DNA of 54,535 bases from Actinomycetes bacterium (GTDB lineage Bacteria > Actinomycetota > Acidimicrobiia > Acidimicrobiales > JAAEMS01), in NCBI GenBank assembly GCA_024225275.1, contig JAAEMS010000134.1, positions 1-54,535 on the forward strand, written 5' to 3'. Below the pieces are notes generated by a model, which was not told the origin of the DNA, did not search any database, and was given only the letters and a program-made list of their open reading frames with translations. The position numbers and the translations under genes are program-made. Positions 10,134 through 18,474 of this stretch are shown piece after piece (position 1 is the stretch's first letter; each line of letters begins with the position of its first letter).

Positions 10134-11378
10134 TCAGGGGCCGCTGATTCCACACAGGGCGTTCAGGTCGCCCTGGAAGGCCAGTGCATGCGGAGAAGGG
10201 CCACAGAGGCTGCTCAGATCGGCTTGGGGCGGATCATCGGACGCCCCGAACAGGATGGCTTCGATGAGGCTCGCCGTGCGGGTGACCCGCCTGACGTCGT
10301 AGTGGCTGAGGCCGGCGAGGTTGGCGGCCTCAGCCCACGCGTCGTGGCGGGTGCCAATGGTGTCGATCAGGCCTTTGTCGAGGGCGGCTTCGGGATCGAA
10401 CAACAGGGCACCCAGATCGTCGCGGATCTCCGCCTCGGACAGGGGTCGATGCTCGGCCACGTGAGAGACGAACTCGCCGTACAAACGGTCGACCACACCC
10501 TGGAGGGAGCTTCGTTCGTCGTCGGTGAGCTCCCGGAACGGGTGGCCCAGGTCCTTGCTGGTGCCGCCGGTGATGTAGTACTCGTCGATCCCGCCCCGGG
10601 TCTCGATCCCACCGCCGAAGATCCCTCCGTCGACTGCGACCACGTCGTCGTAGTAGCGGAGTGGTCCGAAGATCACCCCGATCGAGCCGATGAGGCTGCC
10701 CTGGTTGGCCACGATGGTGTCGGCCGGGGCCATGCCCCACATGCCCCCCGAAGCCGAGATCGACTCGACGTGGGCCACCACCGGCTTGCCGGCCGACTGG
10801 ACGGCCTCGATGCCCTCGGCGATGGCCGCGGAACCCCCGACTGATCCGCCGGGAGTGTCGAAGGTGACCACGACGGCTTCGACCCGCGAGTCGGTCGCCG
10901 CTTCGATGAGGGTGTCGCGGATCTGTTCACCCCCGGTGACCAGACCACCGAACGGCCCGGCCCCGCCCCCGTCGAGCAGGATGGGGCCCTCGACCTCGAC
11001 CACCAGAATCCACTCGTCGGCTCCGTCGTTGCCTCCGATCGACTCGGTCGAGCTCAAGGCCGAGTCGTCGACCTCGGTTGCGCCCCCGATGGCGGCACCA
11101 ACGGCTGCGAGAAGGATGAACAGCAGGATGAGGGGACCGACTACCAGGGCCAGGGGAGCCAGGACGGTCACCGTGACGGCGCGTCCCAGGAACTGTCCGT
11201 AGCTCAACCTGGCCTTGTCGCCCGGTGCACTGGCCGGCGGGGGTGGGGTGGGCGGGGGCAGGGGCGGCCCCGTGGGTGGGGGTGGTGAGGGGGCTGGTTC
11301 CGAGAACAGGGGAGGGGATTGTGGTCCGGTGGGTGGGACCGAGGGTGGGGGGAGGTGGTTTGGATCATCATCGACCAT
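10134..11378 (-). CDS. sppA: SppA-like signal peptide peptidase (peptidase S49)
   Basis: A 414-residue membrane serine peptidase that degrades signal peptides or other membrane protein fragments. The first 55 or so residues are very proline-rich, followed by one transmembrane segment (ALVVGPLILLFILLAAVGAA, about 76-95). The S49 domain has FDTPGGSVGGS, then SISASGGMWGM with the catalytic serine, and IGSIGVIFGPLRYYD. Only one S49 domain is present, as in short SppA forms where oligomers complete the active site. The short C-terminal tail carries two LCG motifs. CAGACT lies 6 bases before the ATG, a near match to the leaderless -10 pattern. Confidence 0.9.
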   Translation of the reverse strand: MVDDDPNHLPPPSVPPTGPQSPPLFSEPAPSPPPPTGPPLPPPTPPPPASAPGDKARLSYGQFLGRAVTVTVLAPLALVVGPLILLFILLAAVGAAIGGATEVDDSALSSTESIGGNDGADEWILVVEVEGPILLDGGGAGPFGGLVTGGEQIRDTLIEAATDSRVEAVVVTFDTPGGSVGGSAAIAEGIEAVQSAGKPVVAHVESISASGGMWGMAPADTIVANQGSLIGSIGVIFGPLRYYDDVVAVDGGIFGGGIETRGGIDEYYITGGTSKDLGHPFRELTDDERSSLQGVVDRLYGEFVSHVAEHRPLSEAEIRDDLGALLFDPEAALDKGLIDTIGTRHDAWAEAANLAGLSHYDVRRVTRTASLIEAILFGASDDPPQADLSSLCGPSPHALAFQGDLNALCGISGP

Positions 11379-11423
11379 CCGCTGAGTCTGGCAGGGGCGG
11401 CCCTGGCCGTCGGGTCATGGCAG

Positions 11424-11435
11424 TAGGGTCAGGCC
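11424..11435 (+). promoter_or_regulatory. -10 element for leaderless bcp mRNA
   Basis: TAGGGT at 11424-11429 precedes the ATG of the peroxiredoxin gene by 6 bases. It would drive a bcp-fabZ transcript. Confidence 0.45.
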
Positions 11436-11906
11436 ATGACCGATGTGAATCTTCAACCGGGCGATCGGGCCCCGGCCTTCCATCTCGCCGATCAGGGGGG
11501 CCTCAAACACCGCCTGTCGGAATGGAAGGGCCGGCCGGTGCTGGTCTTCTTCTACCCCAAGGCCCTGACCCCCGGATGCACGACCCAGGCCTGCGGACTT
11601 CGCGACCTGGCCGGTGATATCGGCGACGCGGTCATCGTGGGGATCAGCCCCGACCCGCCCCCGAAGCTGGCGGCCTTCGACGACAAGCACGGTCTGGGCT
11701 ACCCCCTACTTTCCGATCCCGAGCACAAGATCGCCGAGAAGTACGGCGTGTGGGGTCAGAAGAAGCTCTACGGCAAGGCCTACATGGGCATCATCCGGTC
11801 GGCCTTCCTGGTGGACGAGAAGGGCAAGATCGCTGCTGCTTTCCCCAAGATCAGCCCCAAGGACACCCCCGGGAAGCTCCTGAAGGCGCTGAACGACCAT
11901 GGCTGA
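11436..11906 (+). CDS. bcp: Peroxiredoxin, BCP/PrxQ type
   Basis: A 156-residue thiol peroxidase that reduces hydroperoxides with thioredoxin. FFYPKALTPGCTTQACGLRD holds the peroxidatic cysteine of the TPGC motif and a resolving cysteine five residues later, the normal BCP spacing. The usual acidic residue after YPK is alanine here (YPKALTPGC in place of the common YPKDxTPGC). The aspartate/glycine context VGISPDPP and the LLSDPEHKIAEKYGVWG region are standard. The last eight bases overlap fabZ. Confidence 0.95.
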   Translation: MTDVNLQPGDRAPAFHLADQGGLKHRLSEWKGRPVLVFFYPKALTPGCTTQACGLRDLAGDIGDAVIVGISPDPPPKLAAFDDKHGLGYPLLSDPEHKIAEKYGVWGQKKLYGKAYMGIIRSAFLVDEKGKIAAAFPKISPKDTPGKLLKALNDHG

Positions 11907-12333
11907 TCTTCCCCGCCCCATCGACGTACTACCCCACCGGCCCCCCTTCCTCCTGATCGATGAGCTGGTCGAGCTCGAGCCCGGAGCTTCGGCGACCGGA
12001 CTGTGGCATCTGGCCGACCAGGACTTCTTCGCCGGCCATTTTCCTGGCCGTCCCACCCTGCCCGGGGTGCTCATGCTGGAATCGATCGCCCAGGTCGGAG
12101 TCATGGCGGTACTGACGGACGAGCGTTTCGCCGACAAACTGCCCCTGTTCGGCGGCGTGGACAAGGCCCGCTTCCGCCGTCAGGCCGTACCCGGTGAGAC
12201 CCTCCGGGTCGAGATAGAGATGACTCGCCTGGGGGCCCGAGCCGGCAAGGGAAGCGGACGCGCCACCGTAGACGGTGAGGTCTGCTGTGAAGCCGACCTC
12301 CTCTTCGTGGTGGTGCCGGCTCAGGCCGGCTGA
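11899..12333 (+). CDS. fabZ: 3-hydroxyacyl-ACP dehydratase
   Basis: FabZ removes water from 3-hydroxyacyl-ACP in fatty acid elongation. The 144-residue hot-dog fold protein has the catalytic histidine in VLPHRPPFLLID (about 10-21) and the catalytic glutamate in the helix following GHFPGRPTLPGV (LMLESIAQVG, about 58-67). It overlaps bcp by eight bases. It sits convergent to the fabD-H-G-acpP-F operon, across a strong terminator, so the elongation cycle is complete here except for the enoyl reductase. Confidence 0.93.
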   Translation: MADLPRPIDVLPHRPPFLLIDELVELEPGASATGLWHLADQDFFAGHFPGRPTLPGVLMLESIAQVGVMAVLTDERFADKLPLFGGVDKARFRRQAVPGETLRVEIEMTRLGARAGKGSGRATVDGEVCCEADLLFVVVPAQAG

Positions 12334-12336
12334 GCC

Positions 12337-12385
12337 TTCTGGGGCAGGTTGACCAACAAGGTTTTGTGGTCAACCTGCCCCAGAA
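12337..12385. terminator. Strong bidirectional terminator between fabZ and fabF
   Basis: A 19-bp perfect stem pairs 12337-12355 with 12367-12385, beginning TTCTGGGGCAGG. The 11-base loop contains TTTT. It separates two convergent fatty-acid gene groups. Confidence 0.85.
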
Positions 12386-12395
12386 TGGGCTTGGA

Positions 12396-13568
12396 TCAAG
12401 ATGGTGCGAGGACCAGGGAGCCGTTGTGGCCCCCGAAGCCAAAGCTGTTCGAGATGGTGGGGCCGGGCTCCCAGGACTGGGGGCCGCCGACCACGAGGTT
12501 GACCGGCTCCATCTCGGGGTCTGGCTCCCCGTAGCCCGCGGTAGGAGGCAGCTGCTTCTTGTCGAAGCTGATGATGATGGCGGCGGCCTCGAGCGCCCCT
12601 GCCGCACCCAGGGCGTGACCCAGAACACCCTTCACCGAGGTGATGGGTGGACCGGGCGTGCCGAACACCTTGGCCACTGCGGCGGCCTCGGCCGCGTCGT
12701 TGAGCGGGGTGGAGGTGCCGTGGGCGTTGATGTGGGCCACATCGGCGGCCGAGATCCCCGCGTCCTCCAAGGCCAATTCCATACAGGTGATGGCGCCCAG
12801 CCCTCCCGGGGCGGGGGCGGTGATGTGGTGGGCGTCGGCGGTGCTGGCTGAACCCAGGACCTCACCCATGATCGTTGCCCCTCGGGCCTCGGCCCGTTCC
12901 CACGCCTCGAGCACGAGCACCGCGGCCCCCTCCGCCATCATGAACCCATCGCGTCTCACATCGAACGGGCGAGACTCGCCCGAGCTCGACAGGGCGGTCA
13001 TGTTGCTGAAACCGGCCACCGCGGTGGGGGTGATGGCCGCCTCGGAACCGCCGGCCAGCATGGCATCGCAGCGGCCGCTTCGAATGAGCCGGGCCGCGTT
13101 GCCGATCGAGTGGGTTCCGGCCGCGCAAGCGGTGACCGTGGTTTCGCACGGGCCCTGCCAGCCGTAGCGCATGGAGACCGCGGCCGAACCGGCGTTGGGC
13201 ATCATCATGGGCACGAGGAAGGGGGAGACCCGTCGCTCACCCTTCTCGTAGCGGGTGATGATCTGGTCCTCGAGGGTGAGGAGCCCACCGATTCCGGTGC
13301 CGATGAGCACACCCTTGCGGATGGGGTCACCCCCGACATCGCCGGCCTCCTCGAGCGCCATGGCGGTGGCCCCGATGGCGAACTGGGCGAACCGGTCGGT
13401 GCGCCGGGCTTCCTTCTTGTTTTCGAACCAGTCGTTGGGGTCGAAGTCGTTGACCGAGCGGACGCCCTGGGGAGGTGTTCCGCAGAGACCCTCCCAGAAG
13501 GCCTCACGGCCGGTGCCGGCGGCGCTGATGACGCCGATCCCGGTGACCGCGACCCGCCGGGTCGACAT
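12396..13568 (-). CDS. fabF: Beta-ketoacyl-ACP synthase II
   Basis: FabF elongates acyl-ACP by decarboxylative condensation with malonyl-ACP. The 390-residue thiolase-fold enzyme starts with RRVAVTGIGVIS and carries the nucleophile in TVTACAAGTHS (about 165) and the histidines in NAHGTSTPLND (about 300) and KGVLGHALGAAG (about 335). The glycine-rich SNSFGFGGHN at about 380 closes the fold. The ATG at 13568 shares one base with the acpP stop (TGATG), so the two are translationally coupled. The frame continues upstream through acpP without sense. Confidence 0.95.
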   Translation of the reverse strand: MSTRRVAVTGIGVISAAGTGREAFWEGLCGTPPQGVRSVNDFDPNDWFENKKEARRTDRFAQFAIGATAMALEEAGDVGGDPIRKGVLIGTGIGGLLTLEDQIITRYEKGERRVSPFLVPMMMPNAGSAAVSMRYGWQGPCETTVTACAAGTHSIGNAARLIRSGRCDAMLAGGSEAAITPTAVAGFSNMTALSSSGESRPFDVRRDGFMMAEGAAVLVLEAWERAEARGATIMGEVLGSASTADAHHITAPAPGGLGAITCMELALEDAGISAADVAHINAHGTSTPLNDAAEAAAVAKVFGTPGPPITSVKGVLGHALGAAGALEAAAIIISFDKKQLPPTAGYGEPDPEMEPVNLVVGGPQSWEPGPTISNSFGFGGHNGSLVLAPS

Positions 13569-13807
13569 CAGAGCTTTCCGACGATGAGGTCGTAGGCCGC
13601 ACCGACGGTCTCGATACCCTCGAGCTCTTCCTCTTCGACGCTGACATCGAATTCCTCTTCGAGGGCCATGACCAGCTCGACCAGATCGAGGCTGTCGGCG
13701 TCGAGGTCGTCGCCGAAGCTGGCTTCCTTGGTCACCTGGTCGCCTTCGACCGACAGGACCTCGATGGCGCACTTCTTGAAACGCTCGAAGTTCTCCGCAT
13801 CGCTCAT
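13568..13807 (-). CDS. acpP: Acyl carrier protein
   Basis: A 79-residue acidic four-helix carrier. The serine in [20 protein letters not shown] (about 36) would receive 4'-phosphopantetheine. GGAGAA lies 7 bases before the ATG. It directly precedes fabF and follows fabG after about 100 bases that contain no further gene. Confidence 0.96.
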   Translation of the reverse strand: MSDAENFERFKKCAIEVLSVEGDQVTKEASFGDDLDADSLDLVELVMALEEEFDVSVEEEELEGIETVGAAYDLIVGKL

Positions 13808-13909
13808 GGTGGTTCTCCAATTCTCCGCAAGGTGCGGGGTGTGTGGTTCGGGGGGCTTGCGTTATTGCTCCGGGCAGGATTGCCGATCCGGCCTGGCTGC
13901 GCCAGCGGC

Positions 13910-14626
13910 TCAGCCGCCTCCCATACCCAACCCGCCATCGACGGGAAGGACTGCTCCGGTCACGTAGCCGGCCTCATCTGAGCACAGGAAGCGTACGGCG
14001 GCGGCGACCTCATCGGGCGTTCCGACCCGGCCGAGCGGCACCGAATTGGTGATGGCTTCCTTCTGAGCGTCGGACAGGGCATCGAGCATGTCGGTCTCGA
14101 TCGGGCCGGGAGCCACGATGTTGGCGGTGATGCCCCGGCTGGCGAATTCGCGGGCCAGCGAGCGGGCCAGGCCGACGAGGCCAGCCTTCGAGGCTGCATA
14201 GTTGGCCTGCCCAGCCTGACCTACCGAGCCGACCACCGATGAGATGAACACCATTCGGCCGAATCGGCCCTTCATCATAGCCTTCACGGCCCTCTTGGCG
14301 ACCTTGAACGAGCCGGCGAGGTTGGCGTTGACCACAGCGTCGAAGTCGTCGTTGCTCATCCGCAGCACGAGGGTGTCGCGGGTGATGCCGGCGTTGGCCA
14401 CCAGGAGCGCCACGGGGCCCAGCTGGTCTTCGACGGTGGTGAAGGCGGCGTCGATCGATGAGGGGTCGGTGACATCGAGTGGCACCCAGAGGAACTCGTC
14501 GAGCCCCGGATCGGACCGTGAGCCGATGGCCACCTGGTGGCCGTCGGCGGCGAGGGCACGAGCGATGGCCAGGCCGATGCCCCGTGAACCGCCGGTGACC
14601 AACGCCACGCGACTGTCGGTGCTCAT
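13910..14626 (-). CDS. fabG: 3-oxoacyl-ACP reductase
   Basis: FabG reduces 3-oxoacyl-ACP with NADPH. The 238-residue short-chain dehydrogenase has the cofactor motif TGGSRGIG (about 11-18), NAGITRD near 80, the catalytic serine in ISSVVGSVG and the tyrosine/lysine in YAASKAG near 142-148. AAGGAGAAGC precedes the ATG. It lies between fabH and acpP in the minus-strand operon, the order expected of a type II fatty acid synthase cluster. Confidence 0.94.
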   Translation of the reverse strand: MSTDSRVALVTGGSRGIGLAIARALAADGHQVAIGSRSDPGLDEFLWVPLDVTDPSSIDAAFTTVEDQLGPVALLVANAGITRDTLVLRMSNDDFDAVVNANLAGSFKVAKRAVKAMMKGRFGRMVFISSVVGSVGQAGQANYAASKAGLVGLARSLAREFASRGITANIVAPGPIETDMLDALSDAQKEAITNSVPLGRVGTPDEVAAAVRFLCSDEAGYVTGAVLPVDGGLGMGGG

Positions 14627-14657
14627 TGCTTCTCCTTCGGGCTTCGCGCCGTGCGGC

Positions 14658-15590
14658 TCAAGTCTCTGCCTGCCAGTCGACGATGGCGCTGGCCCAGGTC
14701 ATACCGGCGCCGAAGCCCAGCAGTAGGACCTTGTCGCCCTTCTTGATGCGGCCGTGGGCCAGAGCATCGTTGAGAGCCAAGGGGATCGAGGCTGACGAGG
14801 TGTTGCCCGTGCGCTCGAGCACCATCGTGGTCTGCTCGAGGGTGAACCCGAGCTTCTTCCACGCCGATTCGACGATACGGATGTTGGCTTGGTGGGGGAT
14901 GACGTGATCGATATCGTCGGGGGTGAGTCCGGCCATGTCGAGGGCGGCGTTGGTGGAGCGGATCATGGCCTTCACCGCTTGGCGAAAGACCTCCTTGCCG
15001 TCCATCTTCAGGGTGTCGCCCGGGTCGGCGTAGAGGATGTGTGAGTACGCCCCGTCGGAGCCCATGTCCCAGCCGAGCAGTTCACCGGGGCCCTCGCAGG
15101 CCTCGACCACGGTGGCACCGGCACCATCGCCGAACAGGATCCCGGTGCCGCGGTCGGTGTAGTCGGTGATCCGGCTGAGGCTCTCGGCTCCGATGACCAG
15201 CACCTTGTTCATGCCCATCTGGATGAAGGCGTGGGCGGTGATGAGGCCGTACACCCATCCGGAGCAGGCGGCCTGGATGTCCAGAGCGCCGCAGTCAAGG
15301 CCGAGCTCGTCCTGGACGGTGGGGGCAGTCCCGGGGCAGGTCTGGTCGGGCGAGGTGGTAGCCAATAGCACCATGTCAATGGAGTCCGGAGTGGCGTCGG
15401 CCTTCTTCATCGCCTGACGGCCGGCTTCGGCGGCCAGGTCGCTGGTCATGCCCCCGACATGGCGCGCTCCGATACCGGTGCGCTCACGGATCCACTGGTC
15501 GGTGGTGTCCATCTTGTCTTCGAGGTCGAAATTGGTGACAACTTCGGGGGGCATGGCAATACCCCAGCCGGTGATTCGGGCTCCACGCAT
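14658..15590 (-). CDS. fabH: Beta-ketoacyl-ACP synthase III
   Basis: FabH starts fatty acid synthesis by condensing an acyl-CoA primer with malonyl-ACP. The 310-residue protein has the nucleophile in IQAACSGWVYGL (about 103-114), the histidine in VIPHQANIRI (about 235) and the asparagine in RTGNTSSASIP (about 264). Length and motifs are normal. Its ATG follows directly on the fabD stop with no gap, indicating coupled translation. Confidence 0.95.
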   Translation of the reverse strand: MRGARITGWGIAMPPEVVTNFDLEDKMDTTDQWIRERTGIGARHVGGMTSDLAAEAGRQAMKKADATPDSIDMVLLATTSPDQTCPGTAPTVQDELGLDCGALDIQAACSGWVYGLITAHAFIQMGMNKVLVIGAESLSRITDYTDRGTGILFGDGAGATVVEACEGPGELLGWDMGSDGAYSHILYADPGDTLKMDGKEVFRQAVKAMIRSTNAALDMAGLTPDDIDHVIPHQANIRIVESAWKKLGFTLEQTTMVLERTGNTSSASIPLALNDALAHGRIKKGDKVLLLGFGAGMTWASAIVDWQAET

Positions 15591-16766
15591 CTATTTCGTC
15601 CTCAGCCAGGCAATGGGTTGACTGTTCGTCACTCGCTCGCCGGCGACGGCCAACAGGCCCATGATCTCGCCGGTGAAGGGGGACCGCACGTCGGACTGGC
15701 CGACCGAACCCAGGCGGGCACCGGTAGCGATGATGGTGCCGACTCCAACTTCTGGATCTGGCTCGTACACACCCGCACCCGGGCTCACGACCAGCCGCTC
15801 GGTGGCGAAGAGGTATTCGCCGTCGTGGGGCAGGGCACCGCCATGGTCAGTGCCCGAGACGGCCTCGAGCAGGTTGTCGAGATCGGCCGGGCTGGACACC
15901 GAGATGGTGCGGGCTCCCTTGACGGTGCGCTTGGCCATACCGGTGAGCACGGTGCCGGGCCCCAGCTCGAGGAAGGTGGTGGCGCCGGCGTCGAACATGT
16001 TGTGCAGGGTGTGGCGCCAGCGGACCGGGGAGCACAGCTGAGCACCCAGGAGACCGCCCCACTCGCTGCCATCGGAGTGACCAATGGCATCGACGTTGGC
16101 GTAGACCGGAGTCTGGGGGTCGCGGATGTCGGCCTCGGCGATGGCCTTGCGGAGCCGATCGCGGGCCGGGCTCATGAATGGGGTGTGGAAGGCGCCGCTG
16201 ACCGCCATCGCCATGACCCGCTTGGCTCCGAGTTCCTTGGCGGCGGCGCCGGCTTCGACCAGGGCGTCGGGGGCACCTGCGATGACCACCTGACCGGGAG
16301 CGTTGTAGTTGGCCACCCAGGCGTCGCCGTCGACCCGGCTGCAAGCGACCTCTCCGAGGTCGTCGTCGAGGCCGAGGACGGCGGCCATGGTGCCCTCACG
16401 CTCTTCAGCGGCGACCTGCATGGCCTCGCCCCGCTCAGTGACCAGACGAACACCGTCGGCGAACGAAAGGGTGCCGGCGGCTGTCAGGGCCGAATATTCG
16501 CCCAGGCTGTGCCCGGCGTGCATGGCGGGTTCGAGACCCAGCCGCTCGACGGCATCGAGGATGACCATGCTGGTGATGTAGGTGGCCAGCTGGGCGTTGC
16601 GAGTCTGCTTCAGCTCGTCGGCGTCGGTCTCGAGGAGAAGGCGCTCGATGTCGCGCTCGGCGACATCGCTGGCCTCGTCGACCAATTCCCAACTTGGATG
16701 GCTGCGCCACGTCTCGCCCATCCCCGGCTTCTGGGATCCCTGTCCCGGGTAGGTGAAGGCGATCAT
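15591..16766 (-). CDS. fabD: Malonyl-CoA:ACP transacylase with C-terminal lipoyl-like domain
   Basis: FabD loads malonate on to ACP. Residues 1-300 carry the standard motifs: FTYPGQGSQKPGMG, the catalytic serine in HAGHSLGEYSALTAAG (near 90), and the histidine of SGAFHTPFMSP (near 195). The usual enzyme is about 310 residues; this one is 391. The final 65 or so residues (from about 325) read like a biotinyl/lipoyl barrel-sandwich fold: VRSPFTGEIMGLLAVAGERV followed by QPIAWL. The lysine that carries biotin or lipoate is absent from the expected turn. It heads the fabD-H-G-acpP-F operon. Confidence 0.92.
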   Translation of the reverse strand: MIAFTYPGQGSQKPGMGETWRSHPSWELVDEASDVAERDIERLLLETDADELKQTRNAQLATYITSMVILDAVERLGLEPAMHAGHSLGEYSALTAAGTLSFADGVRLVTERGEAMQVAAEEREGTMAAVLGLDDDLGEVACSRVDGDAWVANYNAPGQVVIAGAPDALVEAGAAAKELGAKRVMAMAVSGAFHTPFMSPARDRLRKAIAEADIRDPQTPVYANVDAIGHSDGSEWGGLLGAQLCSPVRWRHTLHNMFDAGATTFLELGPGTVLTGMAKRTVKGARTISVSSPADLDNLLEAVSGTDHGGALPHDGEYLFATERLVVSPGAGVYEPDPEVGVGTIIATGARLGSVGQSDVRSPFTGEIMGLLAVAGERVTNSQPIAWLRTK

Positions 16767-16861
16767 CGGTTGTCCTCACTCATGGTGCACAGTCTGACCT
16801 CTCCGGAGGCGAGGAGGTAACACTAGTGAGGCATTTCCTTCTGAACCCAGTCGGCGCGGTC

Positions 16862-16984
16862 CTAGCGAAGGCCCATCTCGCGCTCGTGTTCGGCGATGAT
16901 CCGGTTGCGCACGACGGTGGCGGCAACCAGGGCGAGGGTGATCAACCACAGCGCCCGGAGCAGGAAGTGATGTTCGGAGTCCAC
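16862..16984 (-). CDS. Small single-pass membrane protein (40 residues)
   Basis: GTG at 16984 opens a 40-codon frame with one predicted membrane helix, LLRALWLITLALVAATVV, then a charged tail RNRIIAEHEREMGLR. It ends upstream of the fabD operon and begins just outside the tRNA-Leu gene on the opposite strand. The frame can be read back through the tRNA but that part is clearly not coding. I do not recognise the protein. Hydrophobic/charged partition favours a real gene; nothing else does. Confidence 0.4.
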   Translation of the reverse strand: MDSEHHFLLRALWLITLALVAATVVRNRIIAEHEREMGLR

Positions 16985-17019
16985 GCGTTCAACAGTACGC
17001 TTCTGAAGCTCACCACCAG

Positions 17020-17102
17020 GCCCGGGTGGCGGAATGGCAGACGCGGGGGATTCAAAATCCCCTATCCGAAAGGGTGTGTGGGTTCGAATCCCACCCCGGG
17101 CA
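17020..17102 (+). tRNA. tRNA-Leu (anticodon CAA)
   Basis: The acceptor stem GCCCGGG (17020-17026) pairs with CCCGGGC (17095-17101), followed by discriminator A. The anticodon stem GGGGA/TCCCC encloses TTCAAAA, giving anticodon CAA for UUG codons. A long variable arm (TATCCGAAAGGGTG) marks it as a type II tRNA, and the T-loop GGTTCGAATCC is canonical. The CCA end is not encoded. Confidence 0.97.
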
Positions 17103-17511
17103 CGGGAACCCGCCGATCGCTGGGCCGACTTTTTGGGAACAGCTGTGGCCGCAGCCAAACCCCGCCAGGTCAAGAACGTACCCCACTCTTCGACAACCAG
17201 CTAGTGGTGATTACGTGACGACAAGGCGCGACTATGTCTGTTCGCCTGGGCCCCAACCCGCGCTCCTCGATGAATCCACCGAGGATCTCGAGAGTCCCCC
17301 CGTCGACCGATCCGCACCTCAGGCTGGGGAGCCACCCGGTTCCACCTCGATGTCGAGATCTGGGTTCGGGGCCACCGTTTCCTCGGTCTCACCCCCAACG
17401 CAGGCGGCGAGCAGAGCAGCAAGTGTGGTCGTGACCGCCAACGGACGGGTTGTGGGAGCGCGTACGGCCCGAGCCTGCTGGGCAAACCGCTCCGGCGGTG
17501 GGCGCGACCCT
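17103..17511. other. Gene-poor stretch between tRNA-Leu and the coiled-coil gene
   Basis: About 410 bases without a well-supported gene. It begins with a possible tRNA 3' trailer containing CTTTTTGG-like pyrimidine-rich sequence near 17129. The only frame with protein-like character is a 40-residue lipoprotein-like one on the minus strand at 17319-17441. Confidence 0.5.
17319..17441 (-). CDS. Possible 40-residue lipoprotein
   Basis: TTG at 17441 starts a 40-residue frame with a short hydrophobic run and a lipobox, TTTLAALLAACVGGE, whose cysteine would be residue 14. An acidic, proline-rich tail follows (ETEETVAPNPDLDIEVEPG). There is no clear ribosome binding site and no upstream basic stretch after the TTG. 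It may be a small lipid-anchored peptide or the broken 5' end of a former lipoprotein gene. The match to the lipobox rule is what I see; expression is unproven. Confidence 0.3.
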   Translation of the reverse strand: MAVTTTLAALLAACVGGETEETVAPNPDLDIEVEPGGSPA

Positions 17512-17523
17512 TATGGTGGGGGA
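17512..17523 (+). promoter_or_regulatory. -10 element for the coiled-coil gene
   Basis: TATGGT at 17512-17517 precedes the GTG by 6 bases (GGGGGA). The purine run could alternatively act as a ribosome binding site. Confidence 0.35.
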
Positions 17524-17814
17524 GTGTCCCGGGCATCCATCGAACGCCGCCTCCGCAAGGTCGCGGCCAAGCTCACCCAGACCCGGGCGGAACTGGCTGT
17601 GGTCGAGGAGCAACTCCTCCATTTCGAGTACGACGCCGACGATGCCCGGTTGCGCGCTCTGGTGTCCGAAACCCACCAGGCCGGCAAGGACCACCGGGAC
17701 GCCAAGAAACACGTCGAAGCGATGCTGCGCGACAAGGAGCGGAAACTGGCGGCCATCGACGAGCTCGAACAGACCCAGGACGACCTCCTCGACCGCCTGA
17801 CGGCCGAACGATGA
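17524..17814 (+). CDS. Small coiled-coil protein of unknown function
   Basis: A 96-residue, highly charged, helix-forming protein starting at GTG 17524 (SRASIERRLRKVAAK). Heptad-like spacing of L, V and A continues to the end (LRDKERKLAAIDELEQTQDD), predicting a long alpha-helical hairpin or coiled coil. There are no cysteines, no membrane segment and no catalytic motif. It is followed after about 70 bases by the ANTAR response regulator, so it could be a partner of that regulator, but this rests on position alone. I do not recognise the family. Confidence 0.65.
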   Translation: MSRASIERRLRKVAAKLTQTRAELAVVEEQLLHFEYDADDARLRALVSETHQAGKDHRDAKKHVEAMLRDKERKLAAIDELEQTQDDLLDRLTAER

Positions 17815-17886
17815 AGAGCCCGAAGGTGAGAAGCCAGAAGAGAACACGAGCCGCATGACGCGGAGCTCGAAGCCGAGAGAGGAACA

Positions 17887-18462
17887 ATGACCACGCGGAT
17901 CGTGATCGCGGAGGACGAGGCCATCATTCGCCTTGACCTGAAAGAAACCCTGATCGATGAGGGCTATGACGTCGTGGGCGAGGCCGGCCGGGGAGACCAG
18001 GCGGTCGAGCTGGTGCGCGAGCTCGAACCCCAGCTCGCCATCCTTGACATCAAGATGCCGGGTATGGACGGCTTGGCCGCCGCTGAGGTCATCACCGGTG
18101 AGAACCTGGCCGCGGTGCTGATTCTCACTGCGTTCTCACAGCGCGAGCTCATCGAACAGGCCCGCGATGCGGGCGCCATGGCCTACCTGGTGAAACCCTT
18201 CCAGCGCAGCGAGCTGGTGCCGGCCATCGAACTGGCGCTGGGCCGTTTCCAGGAGCTGCGGGCCCTGCAGGAGAAGGCCACAGACCTCGAGGACCGGCTC
18301 GAGTCCCGGAAGTCGATCGACCGAGCCAAGGGTGTGCTGATGGACCAACACGGCCTGTCCGAGAACGACGCCTTCTCTTTCCTTCAGAAGACCGCGATGA
18401 GCGCCCGCTCGACCATGAGGGCCATCGCCGATGACGTGGTCGCGGGAGAGATATCCCCCTGA
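17887..18462 (+). CDS. Response regulator with ANTAR RNA-binding output domain
   Basis: A 191-residue two-component regulator. The receiver domain shows IAEDEAIIRLDL with the acidic pair, phospho-aspartate in LAILDIKMPGMDG (about 55), threonine in LILTAFS and lysine in YLVKPF. Residues 130-186 form an ANTAR domain (RKSIDRAKGVLMDQHGLSEN, then AFSFLQKTAM), which binds paired RNA hairpins to block transcription termination. This domain order is the EutV/AmiR-like and PdtaR-like type common in actinobacteria. GAGAGAGGAACA lies before the ATG. No cognate histidine kinase is adjacent. Confidence 0.93.
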   Translation: MTTRIVIAEDEAIIRLDLKETLIDEGYDVVGEAGRGDQAVELVRELEPQLAILDIKMPGMDGLAAAEVITGENLAAVLILTAFSQRELIEQARDAGAMAYLVKPFQRSELVPAIELALGRFQELRALQEKATDLEDRLESRKSIDRAKGVLMDQHGLSENDAFSFLQKTAMSARSTMRAIADDVVAGEISP

Positions 18463-18474
18463 TCCCACCCGTGG

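Noticed and set aside
16862..17173. A 103-codon minus-strand frame covering the tRNA-Leu gene and a membrane segment
   Set aside because: Everything upstream of 16984 lies in or beside the tRNA gene and is not protein-like. Only the last 40 codons were kept, as a small membrane protein.
17026..17523. Long N-terminal extension of the coiled-coil protein beginning in the tRNA gene
   Set aside because: It would translate the tRNA itself and has no conserved features. GTG 17524 has a promoter-like element at correct spacing.
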